From a virus, in IMG/VR virus record IMGVR_UViG_3300050821_004583, positions 1 through 20,326 of that record: a stretch of 20,326 bases of DNA; one strand, 5' to 3'. Made by a program: the position numbers and the translations under genes. The notes under the pieces are model-generated. The model was not told the origin of the DNA. It made no database searches and saw nothing but the letters and a program-made list of their open reading frames with translations. Within the stretch, counting starts at the first letter, position 1. Every line of letters starts with the position of its first letter. This document shows, one piece after another, positions 13,963-20,326 of the stretch.

Positions 13963-14957
13963 TGAGATTACTTGTTGTCGGTGATTACCATGCTGAACCT
14001 TCAGATCTTGATGATTGTCGTCGTTTAGCTGACTTTATTGTCAAGATAGCGACAGAAAATCAAGCTGTCGTTTTATTGATGGGTGATCAATATCATACTC
14101 ATGCAATAATACATGCTGAGGTTCAACTTTTTTGGATTCTATTCTATCAGAAGTTGAAAGACGCAAATATACCATCGATTTCCCTTATAGGAAATCATGA
14201 CCGTCCAGGATCTGCCCATTCGAAAGCAACCGCTATGCTGGCTCATCAGCATCACACAAGAGTTGTTCATCAGCCGACAGGGTTTTTAGAGACGCATCCA
14301 CTGTGGATGTTCGTTCCGTATATGGATGACCCTGAAGAATTCGTAAAGGTCTGTAATAAGTCTCCAATGGTTCATACTGTTTTTTGTCATCAGACATTTA
14401 ATGGAGCGGCTTATGATAACGGATTTTACGACAAACACGGTGTCGACCCCAATCTTATTCCACAGAAACAAGTAATTAGCGGTCATATACATAAACCACA
14501 AGAATTCTCGAAAGTCTGGTATGTCGGCGCTCCTCGTTGGCGTACCTTGTCGGACGCTAATACTGAAAGAGCTATATGGCTCATTGACTTTAATCCTGAT
14601 GGCACAATTGCAAAAAGAACACCTTTCGATACTGGCACTGTCTGTAGGAAGATTTGTACCTTTGACGATTGTGAAACGGGTGGAGATTTACCTCCCAAGT
14701 ACCTCGATCCGGCTCACGAATGGAGAGTTGATATATATGGCTCAGCTGAATGGATCGATAAGCGTTCTGCATTATACCGAGCGATGGGATGTAAAGTCAG
14801 AACATTCCGTACCGAGCTACAACAACCTAAGGTTAAAGAGTCTGATGGCGTTGTAGTCGCATTTCAAAAATGGGTTGAAGATTATCGTCCTCAACATGGA
14901 ACAGATAAAGAAGATCTAAAACAAATATTGAGTGAGAGAGTGGAATTTGGCAAGTAG
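13962..14957 (+). CDS. SbcD/Mre11/T4 gp47-like nuclease subunit
   Basis: A 331-aa metallophosphoesterase with the complete two-metal site: Asp8 and His10 (GDYHAEP), Asp42 (LLMGDQYH), GNHD (Asn78, His79, Asp80), His143 (VFCHQ) and SGHIH (His175, His177). It would act with the SbcC/gp46-like ATPase as an exo/endonuclease that processes DNA ends for recombination-dependent replication. Length matches T4 gp47 (339 aa). The GTG start overlaps the stop of the preceding gene by 1 base. Unusually, its partner is in the opposite, divergent block about 7.7 kb away. The C-terminus (about 240-331) would hold the SbcC-binding and capping regions and overlaps the next gene by 26 bases. Confidence 0.92.
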   Translation: MRLLVVGDYHAEPSDLDDCRRLADFIVKIATENQAVVLLMGDQYHTHAIIHAEVQLFWILFYQKLKDANIPSISLIGNHDRPGSAHSKATAMLAHQHHTRVVHQPTGFLETHPLWMFVPYMDDPEEFVKVCNKSPMVHTVFCHQTFNGAAYDNGFYDKHGVDPNLIPQKQVISGHIHKPQEFSKVWYVGAPRWRTLSDANTERAIWLIDFNPDGTIAKRTPFDTGTVCRKICTFDDCETGGDLPPKYLDPAHEWRVDIYGSAEWIDKRSALYRAMGCKVRTFRTELQQPKVKESDGVVVAFQKWVEDYRPQHGTDKEDLKQILSERVEFGK

Positions 14958-15396
14958 TCTAGAAAATAAAGGTAACGCTTGGGAGCAATTGCAGGCTCTA
15001 AAGGTGTTAACGTTTGAGACTGGGGTTGTTCATCAAGCACAATTGGATCAACTTCGATTATGGGGTCGTGTAGCTTTTCAATTCGTCCCTAAAGAAGGAT
15101 TTGAATGTCAGGTTGATACCGACCATCAAGATGTTCATTACGTCCTTAATGGAGGTAAGCTCTTTAAGGAACCGTCGTGGTTTAGTTTTAAAAAGAAAGA
15201 ATTCGATTTTGATTGGCTAGTAGGAATCATCGCTGGACTCGATCGTTCAATACACGATTTGTTAGGACCGGAATGGAGACTTCTTGTAACTCATAATGGG
15301 AAACTCGAATATGAGGGTGGGCGAGAGAAGACTATAGAAGAGATGAAACATGAGCGTAGAGAATACCAAAAAGAACGAAATAGAACTGGCCGTTAA
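14932..15396 (+). CDS. Unknown 154-aa protein
   Basis: I do not recognise the family. It looks like a compact alpha/beta domain with aromatic-rich strands (RVAFQFVPKEGFECQV, WFSFKKKEFDFDW) and a central hydrophobic stretch (WLVGIIAGLDRSIHDLL). The C-terminus is a charged, Arg/Glu/Lys-rich helix. The GTG at 14932 overlaps the nuclease gene by 26 bases; a TTG at 14947 could be the true start, since it gives a smaller overlap. It also overlaps the terminase small subunit-like gene by 47 bases. The position between nuclease and packaging genes gives no clear functional hint. Confidence 0.68.
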   Translation: MREWNLASSLENKGNAWEQLQALKVLTFETGVVHQAQLDQLRLWGRVAFQFVPKEGFECQVDTDHQDVHYVLNGGKLFKEPSWFSFKKKEFDFDWLVGIIAGLDRSIHDLLGPEWRLLVTHNGKLEYEGGREKTIEEMKHERREYQKERNRTGR

Positions 15397-15973
15397 GCTA
15401 GATGAGCGTGAAGAACAGGCATTAGTTAAGTGGCAACACAGCCAGCATCCAGCTATCGCTCCTGAGACTCAGGCTCGTTTATTTCGTCTTTATCTTAATG
15501 GTAAGTCGACTCATGAGATTCATCGTTTGAATCAACAATTCAGTCTTGGTCAGATCGTTAATGCCAAGATTCAAGGTAAATGGGATGAACGTGTAGAGCA
15601 ACATGTCGATGAATTGCTTAATGGCGTGAAAGCTCGTGTACAACAAGTTACTCTTGAATCTATAGACTTTGTTGCAGATTTGATTTCAGCAGCTAATAAG
15701 CTCTACGGTGAAAGAATTAAAAGATATCTACAGACAGAGAATCCTGAAGATTTAGGTGATCTACAGATATCAAGTCTAGATGGATACCGAAAAGCAATCG
15801 AGTTGCTTCAAAAACTTACTGGACAAGATAAACAACAGAAGGGCGAAGTGACTGTTCTTCATAAGGCTGATGAAAGTATGCAGCAAGTATCTGAGAAGGT
15901 ACTTCATTCGTCAGATGAAGCTGCAAGAGTGTTAGAGCTGCTGGTTGCAGCTTCAAAGGTTAAAAAGGAATAG
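15350..15973 (+). CDS. Probable terminase small subunit
   Basis: The 207-aa protein has a helix-turn-helix-like N-terminal segment (about 40-78: ARLFRLYLNGKSTHEIHRL followed by FSLGQIVNAKIQGKW). Long helical and coiled-coil-like stretches follow (about 79-165), and the C-terminus is charged (EVLHSS...ASKVKKE). A DNA-binding N-terminus with a helical oligomerisation core fits small terminase subunits, which recognise phage DNA and regulate the motor. It lies three genes before terL in the packaging block. GAAGAG about 8 bases before the ATG supports the start. The call rests mainly on context and HTH-like sequence; another regulatory protein is possible. Confidence 0.6.
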   Translation: MSVENTKKNEIELAVKLDEREEQALVKWQHSQHPAIAPETQARLFRLYLNGKSTHEIHRLNQQFSLGQIVNAKIQGKWDERVEQHVDELLNGVKARVQQVTLESIDFVADLISAANKLYGERIKRYLQTENPEDLGDLQISSLDGYRKAIELLQKLTGQDKQQKGEVTVLHKADESMQQVSEKVLHSSDEAARVLELLVAASKVKKE

Positions 15974-15975
15974 AT

Positions 15976-16161
15976 ATGAACGAACGTGATTTTTGTTATT
16001 GGCTTCAGGGATTTTTTGAGCTTGACGGTGGTGATGATCAAGCTCGTCAGGGATTAACTAAAGAACAAGTTGAAATGATCAAAGAACATCTTGCTCTTGT
16101 TTTTAAGAAGGTAACAACACCTAAAACGGAGAAAACAAAATCCAGAGGATCAGCTTCGTAG
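15976..16161 (+). CDS. Small conserved-type phage protein, unknown function
   Basis: A 61-aa protein starting MNERDFCYWLQGFFEL, a pattern that I recall from many phage small proteins of unknown function. A short helical region follows (LTKEQVEMIKEHLALVFKKV), and the tail is Lys/Thr/Ser-rich and probably disordered. The start is supported by AAAGGA 6 bases before the ATG, overlapping the preceding stop. No catalytic or metal motifs are visible. Its position in the packaging block suggests a role in head assembly or packaging, but this is only contextual. Confidence 0.75.
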   Translation: MNERDFCYWLQGFFELDGGDDQARQGLTKEQVEMIKEHLALVFKKVTTPKTEKTKSRGSAS

Positions 16162-16199
16162 AAATATAGATCGACTTTATTGTCATCACACTGGATCGA

Positions 16200-16397
16200 A
16201 TGTTCGACTTTGTTAAGAGATTCTTTTCATGGTTAATGCTATGGATTAGTATTGCTATGATTTGGAGTAAGTATGTGTCTTTGGTAACGGGGGCACAAAT
16301 TATTGATTTTGTCCGTTTTGTTGTTCATTACGTAGCGGCTAGTTTCTTATGGATAGAGAATAAGCTGTCTAAGGCATATGATTGTTTGATGAAGTAA
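16200..16397 (+). CDS. Small membrane protein before terminase
   Basis: A 65-aa protein with two hydrophobic segments, about 9-23 (FSWLMLWISIAMIWS) and about 34-52 (IDFVRFVVHYVAASFLWIE), rich in Trp and Phe, joined by a short loop. It is likely an inner-membrane hairpin or a peripheral amphipathic helix protein. The family is not recognised. A weak GGATCGA-type upstream sequence precedes the ATG, and its TAA directly abuts the terminase ATG (TAAATG), so it is co-translated with terL. Holin-like size and topology are noted, but lysis genes are not otherwise seen here. Confidence 0.66.
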   Translation: MFDFVKRFFSWLMLWISIAMIWSKYVSLVTGAQIIDFVRFVVHYVAASFLWIENKLSKAYDCLMK

Positions 16398-18347
16398 ATG
16401 GAATCTGATGTAGCTGAAGAAATGCTTAAGCGACGTGTTCTTTTTACACCACTTCGCACTAAAGAAGCTCTCCATAACTGGATTAAGGTATTTCTAAACG
16501 TAGAATTACCTGATGCTATTGTTGCGGATGAAGGACCCAATCCTTCAAATTGTTCTCCTATGGAGATGGTATGGCGTCTTTATGATATGTGCTTGAATAA
16601 TAGGACTGGGCAGACGCCGAGAGTTATGGCTTATGCTAGTCGAGATTCATTTAAGACGTTAGGAGCAGCTATATTCGAAGTTCTTTGTATGCTTCATCTA
16701 GATAGAACTGTAGGACACTTGGCCGCTGTTACCGACCAAGCCATTAATGCTCAATTGTATGTTAAAGGATTCTTTGATTTACCATTACTAAAGGATTTTA
16801 AGCTCGGAGACTCTGTAGAAAAGACAGACATAATCCGTTATCAACATAAGAAGACTAAAGATAGTATATCTACTATTGAGTGGTTAGGGTTAAAACCAGA
16901 AGACCGTTCTTTTTATAAGAAGATTCATAATTGGATTAAGATCGTTGTTTGTACTATGCGAGGAGCTAACGGTCTTCACGCTAACGTGCTAGTTATCGAC
17001 GAAATCGATGTTGTCCAAGACCCTCGTGCCTATAAACAAGCTCGTTTCATTCCATCTCCTCGTGATGGCAAAGAGCCCTTGACTCTCTTAACTTCAACTC
17101 GAAAGACTGGTACTGGATTAGTACAGGCTGAATTGGATAGTGCAGAGAAAACCGGTCTTACTGTTTGGCATTGGAATATATTAGACGTAACTGAGAAGTG
17201 TCCTACTTCACGTCATCGTCCAGATTTACCTAAGTTAACGATTTATCGTTCAGACGATACCTTACTTTCTCTTGGCGAGGATGAATGGAAGAGTCTATCA
17301 GACGATGAACAGAAGAAGTATGCAAAGGATGAGGATTGCAATGCTGGATGTTTGAAGAATTGTAAGATTTATTCTGTCTGTAGAGGGAAGTTGGCTACGA
17401 GACAGACTAAAACAGCTGCTGAGACTAATACATTACGTAGTATTGTCAATACACAGAATCGTTTCGTTGAGAATTCTACTGACGAAAACTTGCTTAAAGC
17501 AGAAATGCTCTGTTGGCGACCGTCTACAGAGAATTTGATTTATCCTCGTCTTAATTCAGAAATTCATAAGATCACTGCTGCTCAAATGGCAGAAAAGATT
17601 CTTGGAGAGCCTGTACCAGCTAATTATACGAAGCAGCAACTATATGCTCTATGCATACAACGCGATATGCAATTCTATTGCGGTATGGACTGGGGATATA
17701 CACACAATTACGTTGTCGTTGTCGCTGTTCGTGACGGTGCACGTATGTTTATTATTGATACGTGGTCACTAGGAGAGATGGACGATGGACAGAAGATAGA
17801 CTTTTGTACTCGTAGAATTAAACATCTCAAGCCAATCATCTTTGCCGATCCTGAAGCTCCTCAGACGATTAAGCAATTCAAGCGAGCTGGTTTTACTATG
17901 CGTGATTGGCAAAAGGGCAAGGGATCAGTACAAGGTGGTATTGAAGCTGTCCGTTTAAAATTGTGGCCGGTTATGGGTCGAGAGCCCCAGTTGTATTTTT
18001 TAAGAGGAGATCGAGGAGTCGATTACCTGTTTGAGATGCTACAAAAATGGCACTGGGTTGAAGATAAAGCTGGACGTCTTACTGATGAACCAACAGATGT
18101 TGGTAAAGACGAACCTGACGCTCTTCGTTATCTAGTTATGAACGTTTACGCCCCTGGTGGAAGATTAGTCATTCCAAAAGAGGACGAACGCCCTGCTCCT
18201 CCGTTGTTAAATGAACCTCAATATACGATGGAAAATTGGGCTCGCCAGATTATTGCAGAACAGACCGGTGGGTTTGATGAAGACGCTTCTCTTTCGGATG
18301 TACCGACGAAAGGTAAGAAGGGGAATTTTATTTGGGACTTGGGTTAA
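16398..18347 (+). CDS. terL: Terminase large subunit (packaging ATPase and nuclease)
   Basis: A 649-aa motor that packages DNA into the prohead and cuts it. The N-terminal ATPase has an atypical Walker A (about 79-87, YASRDSFKT, lacking the usual double-Gly pattern), Walker B with catalytic Glu in LVIDEID (Asp201, Glu202) and a coupling motif LTSTRKTG (about 230-237). The C-terminal RNase H-fold nuclease has Asp431 (MDWGYT), Asp484 (ADPEA) and Asp574 (EPDALRY). Between the domains is a Cys-rich stretch: Cys268, then Cys314, Cys318, Cys322 and Cys328 (CNAGCLKNCKIYSVC), a possible zinc or Fe-S site that is unusual for this family. Length is typical. The ATG directly follows the stop of the small membrane gene. 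Identity is well supported. Confidence 0.94.
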   Translation: MESDVAEEMLKRRVLFTPLRTKEALHNWIKVFLNVELPDAIVADEGPNPSNCSPMEMVWRLYDMCLNNRTGQTPRVMAYASRDSFKTLGAAIFEVLCMLHLDRTVGHLAAVTDQAINAQLYVKGFFDLPLLKDFKLGDSVEKTDIIRYQHKKTKDSISTIEWLGLKPEDRSFYKKIHNWIKIVVCTMRGANGLHANVLVIDEIDVVQDPRAYKQARFIPSPRDGKEPLTLLTSTRKTGTGLVQAELDSAEKTGLTVWHWNILDVTEKCPTSRHRPDLPKLTIYRSDDTLLSLGEDEWKSLSDDEQKKYAKDEDCNAGCLKNCKIYSVCRGKLATRQTKTAAETNTLRSIVNTQNRFVENSTDENLLKAEMLCWRPSTENLIYPRLNSEIHKITAAQMAEKILGEPVPANYTKQQLYALCIQRDMQFYCGMDWGYTHNYVVVVAVRDGARMFIIDTWSLGEMDDGQKIDFCTRRIKHLKPIIFADPEAPQTIKQFKRAGFTMRDWQKGKGSVQGGIEAVRLKLWPVMGREPQLYFLRGDRGVDYLFEMLQKWHWVEDKAGRLTDEPTDVGKDEPDALRYLVMNVYAPGGRLVIPKEDERPAPPLLNEPQYTMENWARQIIAEQTGGFDEDASLSDVPTKGKKGNFIWDLG

Positions 18348-18363
18348 AGCACAATCTTCCTCT

Positions 18364-18369
18364 AAAGGA
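18364..18369 (+). promoter_or_regulatory. Ribosome-binding site AAAGGA
   Basis: AAAGGA lies 8 bases before the ATG at 18378, in the 30-base gap after terL. It is one of the clearest Shine-Dalgarno sequences in the window and fixes the start of the beta-rich structural gene; it would fit a highly expressed gene. Confidence 0.7.
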
Positions 18370-18377
18370 CTAATAAT

Positions 18378-19364
18378 ATGCAAGGCACACTTACTATTCA
18401 GACCCGCACCCTCGGCTTTGCGGATCCTCAAAATCCGGGTAATGACCCATTAAAAAGAACGGTTGATTGGGCGTCTACGATTACTATTCCGGCGAATAAT
18501 GCTACCGCTCAGCCTTATACAATAGATCCTGGTGCTACTCTTTCTTTATTCAGTGGCTCGCGTACGATTAGTGCTGACGGTACAACGCAATGGACATTGA
18601 CGTTAAGTCCTCTCGCTTCGAATCGTTATAGATTTACTAATAATGCTGGTACCGCTCCTGCTCTTCGTACTGATAGAGCATTAGCTCTTAATACGCAAAC
18701 CGTAACGGTTGTAGTTAATTCAAATCAGACGGCTACATTTACGGCTTCTGGTGGTGGAGCATTCAGCGCAGTCGTTGCCGGCGATACTTTCTTCATCCCC
18801 GGTGTTTCAACTGGTGATACAGCAGGCCCGTTCAATGCGTTAAATGAAGGTGTTTGGGTCGTATTGTCTTCAACCGGTACTGTACTACAAGCAGCACGTC
18901 CGACCGGAACAGCTTTCCAGGGATTCGCTCAGGGTCCTATTACCATAACATCGAATATCCAAGTTCAGGCATTTAGCGCCGCTGGCGTTCAAGTAAACGA
19001 TGGCGTTTATATTAGTGCTGGATTCCCGACCGCAGTATTGACTCATTTTACAGTCATTGCAGTTAATCCAAAATGGTTTGAGATTTTGAGCAACGCTCCT
19101 CTTCCGGTAACTTCTATTGCTACTCCTGGAGCAAACGGTATTCAATTCTATAATCGTGCAAAGCGTCGTATTGAAGTATGGGCTGACCAAGAATGTGTTG
19201 TTCAAGTAAATGGAGATGCAGGATTGTCGAATAAGGTTTCTCCATGGCAAGCAGCCGATGTGACTCAGATGGGTTCTTACATTAAAGACGGATTAACATT
19301 CTCTGCTACCGTCGTGAATATGTCTGTTTTGCCTTTGAACGTTCTTTATATTTCTGCTGAATAA
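18378..19364 (+). CDS. Probable virion structural protein (beta-rich)
   Basis: A 328-aa protein, rich in Thr, Ser, Ala, Gly and Val with alternating polar/hydrophobic residues, suggesting a beta-sandwich or similar fold. It has no Cys apart from one, near EVWADQECVVQVNGD (about 273-287). The segment RRIEVWADQECVVQVNG and the tail LPLNVLYISAE look like a conserved C-terminal module found in phage head-region proteins. It sits between terL and the portal with a strong ribosome-binding site, which fits a head decoration, vertex or stabilising protein; a tail protein is less likely by location. No enzymatic motifs are visible. The exact role is unknown. Confidence 0.72.
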   Translation: MQGTLTIQTRTLGFADPQNPGNDPLKRTVDWASTITIPANNATAQPYTIDPGATLSLFSGSRTISADGTTQWTLTLSPLASNRYRFTNNAGTAPALRTDRALALNTQTVTVVVNSNQTATFTASGGGAFSAVVAGDTFFIPGVSTGDTAGPFNALNEGVWVVLSSTGTVLQAARPTGTAFQGFAQGPITITSNIQVQAFSAAGVQVNDGVYISAGFPTAVLTHFTVIAVNPKWFEILSNAPLPVTSIATPGANGIQFYNRAKRRIEVWADQECVVQVNGDAGLSNKVSPWQAADVTQMGSYIKDGLTFSATVVNMSVLPLNVLYISAE

Positions 19365-19365
19365 A

Positions 19366-20326
19366 ATGAAGTCCAATTTAGAACAAACATCTCTTACACG
19401 AGCAGTGCTCGAAGCGCTAGGACAAACACGTCCTAGACGTGAAAAGCCGCGTGATGTCACGTTTCATTTAGATCCTCAAACAGAGCAAAATCTCCATAAG
19501 GCAGAAGAGTCACCGACTCTTATGAAGTCTGTACTCAATGCAATGAATAAGGACGAGTTGGTAAGACTCGCCTTTGAGACAGACCCTTCACAAATAACTC
19601 AATATCAGTCGCTTTATAAAAATAAGATGCGACTTATTCCTGATAAGCTTCTCAAGAGAATCGCTATTCAGGACGACTTAGTTGCTTCTATCGTACAAGC
19701 TCGTCAGGCTCAAATGTCGGCATTCGGCCGTCCACGTCCAGACCGTTTCTCAACTGGTTTTATCATTGAAATGCGTCAAGAAACTAACGAACGTATTGAG
19801 ATGTTAGAAGAGCAAGACAAGCAGGAGAAGAAAAAGGAATTACAGAAGCGTATGGCTGATATCACCAAGCGTCTAATGACATGTGGTGATCCAGATGCTC
19901 TTGGTGAAGACGACCAGTTAACGTTCCCTCAATACATTTCTATGAGCGTTCGTAACTCTATTGTAGTAGGTAGATTGGCGACTGAAGTTATTTGGGCTGA
20001 CGGCAATGACGGCAAGAAGCATTTCTCTTGTTTCCGTGTAATTGATGCTGGTACTATTTACAGGGCAGCTCCTCAGCGTGCTGCTGCTGAACAAGTACGT
20101 CGTCAAGCTCGTTTGCTCTTAGAGCAGATAAAGAATAAGAAGCTTGTACCAGAACGTTATCAGAATGACGAATATTCATGGGTACAAGTTATTGACGATC
20201 GTCCAGTACAAGCCTTTACTTCAAAGGAATGTATAGTTCACAATTTCTATGAGGTTCCTGATGTTGAATTGGACGGATACCCAGTTACCCCGCTCGATAA
20301 CGTTATATCGGCTGTTACTACTCACA
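19366..20326 (+). CDS. Portal protein, N-terminal part (runs off window)
   Basis: An open frame from the ATG at 19366 continues to the window end, giving about 320 residues and no stop. The portal is the dodecameric ring at the head vertex through which DNA passes. Supporting sequence: a long N-terminal helical region; RPRPDRFSTGFIIEM (about 124-138) ahead of a charged helix; the segment RNSIVVGRLATEVIW; CFRVIDAGTIYRAAP; and TPLDNVISAVTTH at the edge, which fits the conserved portal wing and crown pattern. It follows the structural gene by 1 base. The C-terminal half is outside the window, so length and clip features cannot be checked. Confidence 0.82.
   Translation, partial: MKSNLEQTSLTRAVLEALGQTRPRREKPRDVTFHLDPQTEQNLHKAEESPTLMKSVLNAMNKDELVRLAFETDPSQITQYQSLYKNKMRLIPDKLLKRIAIQDDLVASIVQARQAQMSAFGRPRPDRFSTGFIIEMRQETNERIEMLEEQDKQEKKKELQKRMADITKRLMTCGDPDALGEDDQLTFPQYISMSVRNSIVVGRLATEVIWADGNDGKKHFSCFRVIDAGTIYRAAPQRAAAEQVRRQARLLLEQIKNKKLVPERYQNDEYSWVQVIDDRPVQAFTSKECIVHNFYEVPDVELDGYPVTPLDNVISAVTTH

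Noticed and set aside
14521-14856. 111-aa open frame on the plus strand
   Set aside because: It lies fully within the nuclease gene in another frame; the nuclease has a complete catalytic motif set and this frame has no recognisable features.
18885-19250. 121-aa open frame on the minus strand
   Set aside because: It is antisense to the beta-rich structural gene, Cys-rich with no domain pattern, and no promoter or ribosome-binding site is visible.
1-20326. tRNA genes, CRISPR arrays, insertion sequences, integrase or attachment sites
   Set aside because: No cloverleaf, regularly spaced repeat, transposase or integrase sequence was seen on either strand; reading by eye could miss a degenerate tRNA.

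Overview
This window looks like part of the genome of a large, lytic tailed bacteriophage (Caudoviricetes). It carries a terminase large subunit and a portal next to structural genes, with T4-like replication and recombination functions and very tight gene packing. Gene boundaries are often TAATG or TAAATG, with overlaps of 1 to 47 bases. There are no tRNAs, rRNAs, CRISPR arrays or insertion sequences that I can see. The host cannot be fixed from the sequence; the DNA is moderately AT-rich.

Two divergent gene blocks leave an AT-rich intergenic region at about 10280-10481. The left block (minus strand, read from 10279 down to 1) encodes, in order: an AT-hook/HTH DNA-binding protein; a phage GroEL-type chaperonin (615 aa); a 55-aa two-helix membrane protein (GTG start, fits exactly between its neighbours); a membrane-anchored coiled-coil protein; an FmdB-like zinc ribbon; an SbcC/gp46-like recombination ATPase; three small unknown proteins; a rho-independent-terminator-like hairpin; a RuvC-like resolvase; an endonuclease VII-type HNH nuclease; a class II-type ribonucleotide reductase; and the start of a protein that runs off the window edge.

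The right block (plus strand, 10482 to the end) encodes a P-loop kinase-like ATPase, a UvsW-like SF2 helicase, a sigma-factor-like protein lacking region 4.2, a 97-aa protein with a possible GroES-like C-terminal half, and an SbcD/gp47-like nuclease. Then come a small unknown protein, a probable terminase small subunit, two small proteins (one membrane-associated), the terminase large subunit, a beta-rich probable virion protein and the N-terminal part of the portal. The order suggests replication and recombination genes leading into packaging and head genes.

The most interesting signal is an exact 12-bp motif, ATTCGCTATAAG, found four times between genes. It always points into the next gene, and in three cases lies only 6-9 bases before the start codon. 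A one-mismatch fifth copy sits 6 bases before an in-frame ATG inside the AT-hook gene. The window also encodes a sigma-like protein that ends before the -35-recognising helix-turn-helix. Together these suggest a T4 gp55-like, -10-only phage transcription programme that makes leaderless or nearly leaderless mRNAs. This is an inference from sequence and has not been shown.
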